Shown here: piece after piece, positions 34,141 to 42,490 of the stretch | How positions within the stretch are numbered: position 1 is the first letter of the stretch | Layout of the letters: every line of letters begins with the position of its first letter | DNA from: Chitinophagales bacterium | GTDB lineage: Bacteria; Bacteroidota; Bacteroidia; Chitinophagales; JADIYW01 | Reading direction: 5' to 3' | Assembly: GCA_020636535.1 (NCBI GenBank) | Contig: JACJXT010000013.1 | Coordinates: 248,001 to 312,000, forward strand | Length of the DNA stretch: 64,000 nucleotides | Position numbers and translations under genes: made by a program | The notes under the pieces: model-generated | What the model was told of the DNA's origin: nothing | Database searches by the model: none | The model's input: the letters and a program-made list of their open reading frames with translations, nothing else

Positions 34141-35554
34141 CTTTAGTAAGGTTTTTTACAAATTTACACATTAATCTTACACCATACGCAGTTGCATACT
34201 TTCCTCTGTAATTATAAGGTGAATTTACAAAAGCTGGAGCAATATCAAAGTGAATCCAAGGATAATTTGTAAAATGTTGTAAAAATTTTCCTGCTGTAAT
34301 AGCACCTGCTTCTGAAGAAACATTCTTTAAATCAGCAATATCAGACTTCATATACTGTGCATATTCGTCCCAAAGTGGAAATTCTACAGTTCGTTCTGCC
34401 GTTTTATTGCCTGCATTTTTTACTTTCTTTACTATCTCTTTAGGTGCAGTACTCATAATAACAGCAGCTTCTTTACCTACAGCACGAACGGCAGCACCAG
34501 TTAGCGTAGCAAAATCTATTACTAAATTTGGTTTTAAGCGTTTGGCATAATGTAATGCATCTGCCAAGATTAAACGACCTTCTGCATCTGTATTTAAAAC
34601 TTCAACCGTAGTTTTATCGTACATAGTAATAATATCTCCAGGACAAACTGCTTCATAACCAGGACGATTTTCTACCGCAGGAATTAGTCCTACAACATAG
34701 TAAGGAAGATTTAATTTAGCAATAGCAAATAGACTTCCTACTACAGTTGCAGCACCAGCCATATCGCATTTCATCATATCCATACTATTGGTAGTTGGCT
34801 TTAAAGACAAACCACCAGTATCAAACACTACACCTTTGCCTACTAAAACTAATGGCTGTTTGTTAATTGCATTTTGTGGTTGGTAAGTTAAAATATTAAA
34901 AGTTGGTGGCAATGATGATCCTTTGTTAACTGCTAAAATGCCTCCCATTTTTTCGCTCTTAATTTTAGCTTCATTCCATACTGTAACTTTTATTGGCAGC
35001 GACTTCGTGTATTGTTTAATATCGTTAGATAACTGAACAGCATTTAAATAACTATATGGTTCGTTGACTAAGTCTTTCGTTATCCTAACTGCTTCGCAAA
35101 TGGTATTGAGCTCTTGTTTGTCTTTATTGTTTAAGATACTTCCACTAGCATATATAGTTAATAAATATTTATTTTTTTCTTTTATATATTTATCAAACGA
35201 ATAATTTGACAATAAACAACCTTCTACAAATGCCTTGCTTAGTTTCTTTTCTAATGGCGTTTGACTGATTAATCGGACAGTATTAATTTTATGGTCTTTT
35301 AAAAACTGATAGACTTGATATCCTTTAATTCTAAGTGCTTCTTTTAAATCATTACCTTGTTTATTGCTACTTACATCAACAGCAATAATAGTTTGTTGAT
35401 GCATTTTAAGTGTAATGAATGGTAAATTGAGCTTTAAATTTTTGAGTACAATTTCTTGTTCTTCTTCGTCAAGAAAATTCAGTAAATTTTTTTCTTTACT
35501 ATTAAATAGTATAACTTGAGCTTCTGTTTCTTTTTTATTATCTGTTATAAGCAT
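34088..35554 (-). CDS. pepA: Leucyl aminopeptidase, M17 family
   Basis: This is a dizinc cytosolic aminopeptidase of 488 residues. The catalytic domain is clear: LVLVGKGVVFDTGGLSLKPT (metal Lys/Asp), MKCDMAGAATVVG, AVENRPGYEAVCPGDIIT, the signature NTDAEGRLILADAL, and the C-terminal HFDIAPAFVNSPYNYRGKYATAYGVRLM. The final ~18 residues (VQQNKKRKNTNRNKSR) are strongly basic, unlike the usual C-terminus, and are encoded in the overlap with pdxA; they look like an extension past a lost stop codon. It is the first gene of the run with pdxA and pdxH. The divergent rsmA begins about 60 bases away. Confidence 0.94.
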   Translation of the reverse strand: MLITDNKKETEAQVILFNSKEKNLLNFLDEEEQEIVLKNLKLNLPFITLKMHQQTIIAVDVSSNKQGNDLKEALRIKGYQVYQFLKDHKINTVRLISQTPLEKKLSKAFVEGCLLSNYSFDKYIKEKNKYLLTIYASGSILNNKDKQELNTICEAVRITKDLVNEPYSYLNAVQLSNDIKQYTKSLPIKVTVWNEAKIKSEKMGGILAVNKGSSLPPTFNILTYQPQNAINKQPLVLVGKGVVFDTGGLSLKPTTNSMDMMKCDMAGAATVVGSLFAIAKLNLPYYVVGLIPAVENRPGYEAVCPGDIITMYDKTTVEVLNTDAEGRLILADALHYAKRLKPNLVIDFATLTGAAVRAVGKEAAVIMSTAPKEIVKKVKNAGNKTAERTVEFPLWDEYAQYMKSDIADLKNVSSEAGAITAGKFLQHFTNYPWIHFDIAPAFVNSPYNYRGKYATAYGVRLMCKFVKNLTKDVQQNKKRKNTNRNKSR

Positions 35555-35615
35555 ATCTTAATGATAGTTTTATGGATGGTAAAATTAATTTATTTTTGAA
35601 TTATATTATAAAAAA

Positions 35616-36392
35616 GTGAAAAAAAACATTTCAGCAAAAAAGCAACTTGGACAACATTTCCTTGTAAATGAACAAGTTATACAAAAAATATTTTTAGCTA
35701 TACAAGATAATATTGCTACACTGCCAATAGTAGAAATTGGGCCAGGAATGGGTGCTTTAACCAAATATCTTATAAAATTACCACAACAAATTACTTGTGT
35801 AGAGCTTGATAGTAGATGCATTGATTACTTGAAAAGTTATAATCAATTTAATAAAATCAATTTAATTGAAGCTGATTTCTTAAAACTTGATTTTGCTACG
35901 ACATTTTCTGGAGAGCAAGCAATAGTTGGCAATTTTCCGTATAATATTTCATCACAAATAATATTTAAAGCTATTGAAAACAGAATACAAGTTCCAGTTG
36001 TAGTTGGTATGTTTCAGAAAGAAATGGCAGATAGAGTTGCGGCTAAACATGGTTCAAAAACTTATGGTATTATTTCAGTCTTAACACAATACTATTACGA
36101 TGCTACATTACTTTTTGATATTGAACCTAAAAACTTTGCACCACCACCAAAAGTAATGAGTAGTATTTTATTATTGAAAAGAAAGGAAAATTTACTTCCA
36201 TTAAAAGATGAAAAGTTATTTACTAATATTGTTAAATTTGGATTTAACCAAAGGCGAAAAATGTTACGCAGCAGTCTAAAAGCTATTTTACCTAAATCAT
36301 TTTTAGAAGATGTATTTTTCAATCAAAGAGCAGAGCAGCTAAGTGTTGAAGACTTTGTAGCACTTGCCAATAAAGCAGTAGATTATGTCTAA
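35616..36392 (+). CDS. rsmA: 16S rRNA dimethyladenosine transferase (KsgA)
   Basis: It dimethylates A1518 and A1519 of 16S rRNA, late in 30S assembly. The protein has 258 residues with a GTG start, opening MKKNISAKKQLGQHFLVNEQ. The SAM site is VEIGPGMGALT, the acidic CVELDSRCIDYL follows, then IEADFLKLDF, and the catalytic GNFPYNISSQIIFK (NLPY-type). The C-terminal domain contains FAPPPKVMSSILLLKRK and FNQRRKMLRSSLK. Its stop overlaps the start of the next gene by eight bases, so it is the first of a short operon. Confidence 0.96.
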   Translation: MKKNISAKKQLGQHFLVNEQVIQKIFLAIQDNIATLPIVEIGPGMGALTKYLIKLPQQITCVELDSRCIDYLKSYNQFNKINLIEADFLKLDFATTFSGEQAIVGNFPYNISSQIIFKAIENRIQVPVVVGMFQKEMADRVAAKHGSKTYGIISVLTQYYYDATLLFDIEPKNFAPPPKVMSSILLLKRKENLLPLKDEKLFTNIVKFGFNQRRKMLRSSLKAILPKSFLEDVFFNQRAEQLSVEDFVALANKAVDYV

Positions 36393-37320
36393 TCCAAAAG
36401 TATTAATTACAGCACAGATTCATCCTTATTTAAAAGAACAATTTTTATTGTCTGGTTATGAAGTAGATGAAGTTTTTGACATTAGTCAAACAGAATTAGC
36501 AGAAATTATTCATCAATACAAAGTACTAGTAATAACTACTTATTTAACCGTTGATAAAACAATATTAGATGCAGCGACTAATTTAGAAATCATAGCAAGA
36601 GTTGGTAGTGGTTTAGAAAATGTTGATGTTGTTGTTTGTAAAGAAAAAAATATAGTAGTGGTTAACTCGCCAGAAGGAAATGCACAAGCAGTAGCAGAAC
36701 ATAGTTTAGCTCTATTACTCAATTTGAATAATAATGTAAGCAAATCTAATAATGAATTAAAAAATGGTATTTTTTTGCGTGAAGCCAACAGAGGTTTTGA
36801 ATTGAGTGAGCAGAAAATTGGCATCATTGGATTTGGCAACACAGGACAAGCTTTTGCTAAGTTGCTTCAAGTGTTTGATACAAATATTTATTTTTATGAT
36901 ATTGATAATAGTATTACAGAAAATTATAACTATAAAAAAGTTGACTTAGGTTTTATACAAGCAAACTGCAATGTTATTAGTTTTCATGTACCATATAATT
37001 CCACGACACATCATTATATTAGTCAATCATTTATAGCAAAGTGTAAGCAACAACCAATAATTATTAATACAGCAAGAGGAAAAATTGCAGATACTTTAAC
37101 TGTAATTGATGCTTTAAATAAAAACTTAATTCGTGGTTTTGGTGTTGATGTTTTTGAAGACGAACCAATTACTGCAAACAAGATACATACATTTGAAACT
37201 TATCAAACTTTATTAGCATTTCCTAATGTTGTAGCTACTTCGCACATTGCAGGTTGGACAACCGCTTCTTACTACAAATTGGTAAAAGTACTTTGGGAAA
37301 AAATGAAGAATCATTTATAA
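36385..37320 (+). CDS. D-2-hydroxyacid dehydrogenase (phosphoglycerate dehydrogenase-like)
   Basis: This 311-residue NAD-dependent D-2-hydroxyacid dehydrogenase has an N-terminal substrate domain with LEIIARVGSGLENVDVVVCKEKNI, NSPEGNAQAVAEHSLALLL, and a Rossmann core GIIGFGNTGQAFAKLL. The catalytic Arg is in INTARGKIADT, Glu in GFGVDVFEDEP and His in VATSHIAGWTT. It lacks an ACT domain, so it is either a short phosphoglycerate dehydrogenase or an enzyme of other 2-hydroxyacids. It overlaps rsmA. The cobalamin adenosyltransferase follows. Substrate is uncertain. Confidence 0.88.
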   Translation: MSNPKVLITAQIHPYLKEQFLLSGYEVDEVFDISQTELAEIIHQYKVLVITTYLTVDKTILDAATNLEIIARVGSGLENVDVVVCKEKNIVVVNSPEGNAQAVAEHSLALLLNLNNNVSKSNNELKNGIFLREANRGFELSEQKIGIIGFGNTGQAFAKLLQVFDTNIYFYDIDNSITENYNYKKVDLGFIQANCNVISFHVPYNSTTHHYISQSFIAKCKQQPIIINTARGKIADTLTVIDALNKNLIRGFGVDVFEDEPITANKIHTFETYQTLLAFPNVVATSHIAGWTTASYYKLVKVLWEKMKNHL

Positions 37321-37331
37321 AATACAAATTC

Positions 37332-37877
37332 ATGAAAATATACACTAAAACTGGCGATGACGGAACGACGATGCTATATGGTGGCGAACGGTTGCTAAAA
37401 TCGCACATTAAAATAGAAAGTTATGGTACTGTAGATGAACTCAATAGCTTTATTGGTAGTATTATGGTAGAAATTGATACTACTGATATATTAGAACAAC
37501 TACAACAAATACAGTCTAGGTTATTTGATGTAGGTACACATTTAGCAGCAGTTGCAGGAAAACCCAATTTAATTTTACCAGAAATTAACGAACAACACAT
37601 CGAAGTACTAGAACAACAAATAGATGAGTGGAATGAACAATTACCAGAATTAAAACACTTTATACTTCCAAGTGGTTGTAAAGCTGCTGTACAAGCACAT
37701 ATAGCACGAACCATTTGCCGTAGAGCTGAACGCATGGTAGTTAGATTAAACGAAACAGAAAAAGTAAACGAAATACTAATTCGTTATTTAAATCGTTTAT
37801 CAGATTACCTGTTTGTTTTGGCAAGATTTTTGAACTGGCAACAAGGTATAAAAGAAAACATTTGGAAAGCACATTAA
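37332..37877 (+). CDS. Cob(I)alamin adenosyltransferase, PduO type
   Basis: It transfers adenosyl from ATP to cob(I)alamin, making adenosylcobalamin. The product has 181 residues from the ATG at 37332, MKIYTKTGDDGTTMLYGGERL, the exact PduO N-terminal signature; a longer upstream frame runs into the dehydrogenase. YGTVDELNSFIG, HFILPSGCKAAVQAHIARTICRRAERM and LNRLSDYLFVLARFLN are the ATP and cobalamin contacts. It lies 11 bases after the dehydrogenase stop. It implies a B12-dependent enzyme such as methylmalonyl-CoA mutase elsewhere in the genome. Confidence 0.95.
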   Translation: MKIYTKTGDDGTTMLYGGERLLKSHIKIESYGTVDELNSFIGSIMVEIDTTDILEQLQQIQSRLFDVGTHLAAVAGKPNLILPEINEQHIEVLEQQIDEWNEQLPELKHFILPSGCKAAVQAHIARTICRRAERMVVRLNETEKVNEILIRYLNRLSDYLFVLARFLNWQQGIKENIWKAH

Positions 37878-38006
37878 ATTGAGAATGAACGATATCTAAC
37901 AATATTTTTATTTTGAAATTTCGTTTTTTAGGATATATTTGCAGTCTGAACGAAATTAGCTTTGCTAAAATCACAGATAATTAATTAAAGTATTAAATTA
38001 TAAATT

Positions 38007-38228
38007 ATGTATTGGACATTAGAATTAGCATCTTACTTAGAAGAAGCACCATGGCCAGCTACTAAAGACGAGTTGATAGACTATGCTATGCGTATTGGAG
38101 CTCCTTTAGAAGTAGTAGAAAACTTACAAGAGTTGGAAGACGATGAGGACATTTATGAGAATATCGAAGATATTTGGCCAGACTATCCAACGAAAGAAGA
38201 TTTTCTTTTTAACGAAGACGAATATTAA
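38007..38228 (+). CDS. DUF2795-family small protein
   Basis: This 73-residue acidic protein opens MYWTLELASYLEEAPWPATKDELIDYAMRIGAPLEVVENLQELEDDE, the DUF2795 pattern. The C-terminus (DIWPDYPTKEDFLFNEDEY) is typical of the Bacteroidota version. Function is unknown. It is monocistronic, with a terminator directly after it. Confidence 0.88.
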   Translation: MYWTLELASYLEEAPWPATKDELIDYAMRIGAPLEVVENLQELEDDEDIYENIEDIWPDYPTKEDFLFNEDEY

Positions 38229-38235
38229 AACATGT

Positions 38236-38262
38236 AGCTACTCCTTTGAGTAGCTTTTTTTA
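38236..38262 (+). terminator. Rho-independent terminator
   Basis: AGCTACTC/GAGTAGCT with a 4-base loop, followed by seven Ts, eight bases after the stop of the DUF2795 gene. Confidence 0.88.
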
Positions 38263-38313
38263 TGATTATTGTAACGAACTAAACATTTTTACGCAAATAA
38301 CAGAAATTAAACA

Positions 38314-38898
38314 ATGCAAGACTTTTCAGGTTATAAAAAAGAACAATTAACAATAGATTTAGCAAAGGCAAATGTTTATGCTATCGTTTTAATAATACCA
38401 ATAGTTTTAGTCTTTGGATTACCATTTTATCTACTGTGGAAAAACAATATATCAACTGATGGTATAAAAAGTTATTTAGATACACTAAATCCAATTTTAA
38501 GAATGTTATTGATAGTACTATCAATAGTAATTGGTATTATACTACATGAATTAATACATGGAATTACTTGGTCGTTTTTTGCAAGCAAAGGTTTTAAGTC
38601 TATTAAATTTGGTATACTCTGGAAAATGCTAACGCCATATTGTCATTGTACAGAACCTTTAAAAGTAAAACACTATATTTTAGGTGCAATAATGCCAGCA
38701 ATTATATTAGGATTTATTCCATACATTATAGCTATTATAACAGGTAACTTTCCTTTACTATTATTTGGAATGTTTTTTACCATGGTAGCTGTTGGTGATT
38801 TTATGATTATCAATTTAATTCGTAAAGAAAATGTTGATGACTATGTACAAGATCATCCAAGTGAAGCAGGTTGTTATATTTATAGGAAAGCTCATTAA
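38314..38898 (+). CDS. DUF3267 membrane metalloprotease-like protein
   Basis: The product has 194 residues with about four membrane segments (VYAIVLIIPIVLVFGLPFYLL, LRMLLIVLSIVIGIILHELIHG, YILGAIMPAIILGFIPYIIAI, LLFGMFFTMVAVGDFMIINLI). The HELIH in the second segment is a zinc-protease HExxH motif, and ILGAIMPAIILG plus GDFMI supply the later metal ligand region expected in DUF3267 proteins, which resemble site-2-type or M50 peptidases. Proteolytic activity is inferred. It stands alone between a terminator and the promoter of the next unit. Confidence 0.82.
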   Translation: MQDFSGYKKEQLTIDLAKANVYAIVLIIPIVLVFGLPFYLLWKNNISTDGIKSYLDTLNPILRMLLIVLSIVIGIILHELIHGITWSFFASKGFKSIKFGILWKMLTPYCHCTEPLKVKHYILGAIMPAIILGFIPYIIAIITGNFPLLLFGMFFTMVAVGDFMIINLIRKENVDDYVQDHPSEAGCYIYRKAH

Positions 38899-38929
38899 AT
38901 ACTTATTCACTAAAAAAATCAAAAATAAA

Positions 38930-38971
38930 TTTGGTAAATTGAATTTTTAATTTAACTTTGTATTTCAAAGT
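38930..38971 (+). promoter_or_regulatory. Promoter with overlapping operator-like palindrome (P1)
   Basis: TTTG at 38930-38933, a 19-base spacer and TAACTTTG at 38953-38960 match the Bacteroidota consensus exactly. A palindrome, ACTTTGTATTTCAAAGT, at 38955-38971 overlaps the -7 box and start site, and the ATG of the next gene is at 38979. The same 17 bases plus eight more recur at 39941-39965. A repressor bound here would block polymerase; the likely protein is the winged-helix regulator at 39625-39924. Confidence 0.72.
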
Positions 38972-38978
38972 ACTTTTT

Positions 38979-39617
38979 ATGGAAGAAAAAGCAAAATACC
39001 TTCAACAAATCAACGACATCAAAAACATGATGGACAACAACACCAAATTCTTAAGCTTAAGTGGTTTAGCTGGAGTTTGGGCTGGTAGCACTGCAATCAT
39101 CGGAGCATTAGTAGCCGCAAAAATTCTTCAAGACAATATTATGTTGATTAGAAGTTGGGAGCAGTTTGAAAACGGAAGAACTCTAATTTCAAAACTAGCA
39201 CTTACTTTAATTGGTTTAGGATTTTTAATTTTTCTGGTAGCATTGGCTGGCGGATTTTATTTCACCTATAGAAAAGCAAAAAAACATCACCAAAAAATAT
39301 GGAATAATACTAGCAAAAAAATGTTGCTCGATTTATTACTCATTGGAATAGTAGGTGGTATTTTTTGTTTGTTACAAATTAAAAATGGAGTGGCATTTCT
39401 ATTTGCACCAACTTGTTTAATTTTTTACGGAATTGGTTTGTTTACCGTTTCGAGATATACTGTAAGAGATATTAAAACATTATCTATATGTATGATGGTT
39501 TTAGGTTTATTTAATGCCTATTATATTTATCACGGCATACTATTTTGGTTCATTGGATTTGGTATCTTGCACATTGTGTATGGAATTGCCATGTACTTAA
39601 AATACGATAGAAAATAA
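38979..39617 (+). CDS. Multi-spanning membrane protein, partner of the following regulator
   Basis: The product has 212 residues from the ATG at 38979 (MEEKAKYLQQINDIKNMMDNN), after which six hydrophobic segments run to the end: LSGLAGVWAGSTAIIGALVA, LALTLIGLGFLIFLVALAGGF, MLLDLLLIGIVGGIFCL, VAFLFAPTCLIFYGIGLFTV, LSICMMVLGLFNAYYI and FWFIGFGILHIVYGIAMYL. An upstream in-frame start at 38958 lies inside the operator and is rejected. No family name is certain. It sits eight bases before the winged-helix gene, a common arrangement in Bacteroidota for a membrane protein and its wHTH regulator. Confidence 0.75.
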   Translation: MEEKAKYLQQINDIKNMMDNNTKFLSLSGLAGVWAGSTAIIGALVAAKILQDNIMLIRSWEQFENGRTLISKLALTLIGLGFLIFLVALAGGFYFTYRKAKKHHQKIWNNTSKKMLLDLLLIGIVGGIFCLLQIKNGVAFLFAPTCLIFYGIGLFTVSRYTVRDIKTLSICMMVLGLFNAYYIYHGILFWFIGFGILHIVYGIAMYLKYDRK

Positions 39618-39624
39618 AATAGCA

Positions 39625-39924
39625 ATGAAAAACCCAATTGCACAACTCAATAAAATTTTCGATAATCAAATTAGATTAGGCATTATGTCTTTTTTAATGG
39701 TGAACGACGAATTGAGTTTTGTAGAACTCAAAGAACAACTCGATGTGTCTGACGGAAACTTAGCGACACACTTAAAAAAATTAGACGAAAGCAATTATAT
39801 CAAAACTAAAAAACGATTTGTAAAAAACAAACCACTTACTACTTATGCCGTTTCTACCGAAGGAAGAAAAGCTTTTCAAGAGCATATCAAAGCATTAGAA
39901 TTAATGATTAAACAACTAAAATAA
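39625..39924 (+). CDS. Winged-helix transcriptional regulator
   Basis: This is a 99-residue winged-helix protein. FDNQIRLGIMSFLMVNDELSFVELKEQLDVSDGNLATHLKKLDESNYIKTKKRFVKNKPLTTYAVSTEGRKAFQEHI has the order helix, recognition helix (DVSDGNLATHLKKLDE) and beta-wing (KNKPLTTYAVS). It belongs with the DUF2087/ArsR-like small regulators that recognise short palindromes. It should be autoregulated through P1 and control the downstream XrtN genes through the second copy of the palindrome at 39941-39957; this is inference from the shared sites. Confidence 0.85.
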   Translation: MKNPIAQLNKIFDNQIRLGIMSFLMVNDELSFVELKEQLDVSDGNLATHLKKLDESNYIKTKKRFVKNKPLTTYAVSTEGRKAFQEHIKALELMIKQLK

Positions 39925-39940
39925 AATTTTTTGCACTTAT

Positions 39941-39957
39941 ACTTTGTATTTCAAAGT
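39941..39957 (+). promoter_or_regulatory. Second copy of the operator palindrome (P2), before the XrtN operon
   Basis: ACTTTGTATTTCAAAGT, identical to 38955-38971, and the next eight bases are also the same in both. It begins 36 bases before the ATG at 39977 and 17 bases after the regulator's stop codon. TATACTTTG resembles a -7 box with one extra base, so promoter activity is less certain than for P1. Confidence 0.7.
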
Positions 39958-39976
39958 ACTTTTTAAATTAAACATT

Positions 39977-42490
39977 ATGGAATCAAACAATCAACAAAAC
40001 ATTAGCAAAGACTGGAAAATGTACACAATTGGTGTTGTACTCACAGTCATCTCTGCATTTATTTTTGCACTATGGCAAAACAAGCCGCAACCAAACAACG
40101 AAGTAATGATTTTCATTCATTTCGGTATCTTTCTTTTTTTAGTATTTAGTAATTCTTTTATTAAAATATTTAGAATAAAAACATGGACAAGTTCTTTAGC
40201 AACTTATCCAATTATTGTAAGTGGTATTATTAGTTGCTTTGCACTCAACAGAGAAATGCAACTGTTTTATATTTCTACAACTTGGTGGTCGGTTTTTATT
40301 GTAGTCAACATGGCAATACTACTCTTTAAACCATTGCTCGAATTTGGTGGAACATTTATCAAAACAATACTTTATAGTTCTTTATTTTGTTCAGCAGTAA
40401 TACTATTATATTATTCAATTATATTAATTCCAAATTATTTATTCGGATTGATTGGTATCATCGTACTAGGAATTGGTATTCATGCATTTATACCATTGTT
40501 CTCCTTTATATACATTACTAATGTGTTGTACAAAGAAGCAGTGTTATATAAATACTATAAAAAAATATACTTGTTTATATTTGTTATACTGTTTAGTACA
40601 GTAGTATTTTATGTTATAAGATGGAATGTACAAGTCAACCGAATTAATACACAAACACAATACTTAGAATTACAAAAAGAAAAAGCTATTCCAAAATGGA
40701 TGTATATTGCACAACGACTACCTAATAATAATGAGTCTAAAAAAATACTATTAAATAATATACTTTATCCAAATATTGATGATATGTTTGATTTTGATAT
40801 TTTTGGATTTGGCAGAAGCAACAGCAATTATAACATAGACAAAGTACATGATCCATTAGTTTTAATTAGCAGTGCTTTTTCTAGTGACATCAACCTAACA
40901 GAAAATGACATCATTAGAATTTTAGAATCTAACTACGATGCATCGCATCTTACAGAAAGTAGATTGTGGCGTGGCGATGATTTGAAGACTGAAAGCATCA
41001 CTACCAATATTAGAATTTATCCAAAACAAAGATTATCTTATACTGAGAAAACAATTAATATAAAAAATAATAATGCTTATACTTGGAATCAACAAGAAGC
41101 AATATATACCTTTTACTTACCAGAAGGTGCTACGGTAAGTTCGCTCTCGCTTTGGATTAATGGCGTTGAGGAAAAAGCATATTTAACTAGTAAACAAAAA
41201 GCCAAAACAGCATACAATACTATTGTTGGTGTAGAAAAAAGAGATCCATCTGTAGTGCATTGGCAAGAAGGCAATAAAGTAAGTGTGCGTATTTTTCCTT
41301 GTACACCACAAGAAAACAGAAAATTTAAATTAGGAATTACTGCACCATTAGCATTTAAAGATAATGAATTATCATATAAAAATATTTCTTGTAAAGGACC
41401 AGACTTATTGCGTACTAAAGAAATTGTTCAAGTTAATTTTACAGATACTATTGACAATTTATCTAAACCATATTTCTTGAAAAAAAGTGGCACAGACTAT
41501 CTAATTGGTAAACACGATTATAATACTTGGAAACTGTCGTTTAATGCACCAGAAATTGTAAACGGTATTTTTCACTATAAAGACAATACTTATTTGTTGA
41601 GTGAAGATAAAATACAGCACAAACCATTTATTGCAAATAATATTTTTTTAGATGTTAATAAATCATGGAATAAAACAGAGTGGAACAAAATTACAACCGA
41701 TTTAAGTAATAAAAACTTATTCGTTTATCTAAATAAGTGGATAAAAATTACAGCAGATAATAAACAAACACTATATAAAGAACTAAAACAAATCAACTTT
41801 AATGTGCTTCCATTGTACGAAATTAAAGATGCAGCACACAGTATAATCATTACAAAAAGTGAACAAAAAGGACCAAGTTTAAAAGAGTTAAAAGATAATT
41901 TATATTTTAATTATACTAATAGATATTTTATAAATCATAAATTAAATGTAATTAATATTGGCGATGAAAGCAATGCTATGTTTAAAACTTTGAAAGAATA
42001 TAGTGCTGTACAAATTTACAATACCAATTTACAAACAGCAATTACTACGATAAAAAATAATCAATTTCCTAATATATCAACAAGCGATTCTGTTATTCAT
42101 TTAGACAATCAAACAAAAATTGCGAGTATTCCTTTGTTAGATGTTCCTAAAAATGCACCAGACCATGTGTTTCGATTATTTGCTTATAATCAAGCTATGC
42201 ATCAAATGACTTTAGAAACAATACAAAACGACAGTATTGCACCAATAGCGTACAACTTAGTAAGTGATGCCAATGTGGTAAGTCCAATTAGTAGCTTAAT
42301 CGTTTTAGAAACACAACATGATTACGACAGATTCGACATTAAAAAAGACAATGATGCTTTAGCGAATGCAGATATTCACAACGATGGTGCTGTTCCTGAA
42401 CCACATGAATGGATGCTCATTATACTATTACTCGTAAGTGTAATTTATATCAACATAAAATCGTCAAGATATGCGTACTTATTCCGTTGA
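39977..42490 (+). CDS. XrtN-system VIT-domain protein with PEP-CTERM-like sorting tail
   Basis: This is an 837-residue protein. The N-terminal ~200 residues hold about six membrane segments (MYTIGVVLTVISAFIFALWQ onward). The extracytoplasmic part contains a VIT-type domain around YTEKTINIKNNNAYTWNQQE to RIFPCTPQENRKFKLGITAPL, with TFYLPEGATVSSLSLWINGVEEKAYL and AYNTIVGVEKRDPSVVHW. The C-terminus has a sorting-type tail: a Pro-Glu-Pro (PEP) motif, a hydrophobic helix (WMLIILLLVSVIYINI), then a basic SSRYAYLFR. That is the PEP-CTERM layout recognised by an exosortase. It overlaps the xrtN start by 20 bases. The start at 39977 is preferred to one inside the operator. Confidence 0.87.
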   Translation: MESNNQQNISKDWKMYTIGVVLTVISAFIFALWQNKPQPNNEVMIFIHFGIFLFLVFSNSFIKIFRIKTWTSSLATYPIIVSGIISCFALNREMQLFYISTTWWSVFIVVNMAILLFKPLLEFGGTFIKTILYSSLFCSAVILLYYSIILIPNYLFGLIGIIVLGIGIHAFIPLFSFIYITNVLYKEAVLYKYYKKIYLFIFVILFSTVVFYVIRWNVQVNRINTQTQYLELQKEKAIPKWMYIAQRLPNNNESKKILLNNILYPNIDDMFDFDIFGFGRSNSNYNIDKVHDPLVLISSAFSSDINLTENDIIRILESNYDASHLTESRLWRGDDLKTESITTNIRIYPKQRLSYTEKTINIKNNNAYTWNQQEAIYTFYLPEGATVSSLSLWINGVEEKAYLTSKQKAKTAYNTIVGVEKRDPSVVHWQEGNKVSVRIFPCTPQENRKFKLGITAPLAFKDNELSYKNISCKGPDLLRTKEIVQVNFTDTIDNLSKPYFLKKSGTDYLIGKHDYNTWKLSFNAPEIVNGIFHYKDNTYLLSEDKIQHKPFIANNIFLDVNKSWNKTEWNKITTDLSNKNLFVYLNKWIKITADNKQTLYKELKQINFNVLPLYEIKDAAHSIIITKSEQKGPSLKELKDNLYFNYTNRYFINHKLNVINIGDESNAMFKTLKEYSAVQIYNTNLQTAITTIKNNQFPNISTSDSVIHLDNQTKIASIPLLDVPKNAPDHVFRLFAYNQAMHQMTLETIQNDSIAPIAYNLVSDANVVSPISSLIVLETQHDYDRFDIKKDNDALANADIHNDGAVPEPHEWMLIILLLVSVIYINIKSSRYAYLFR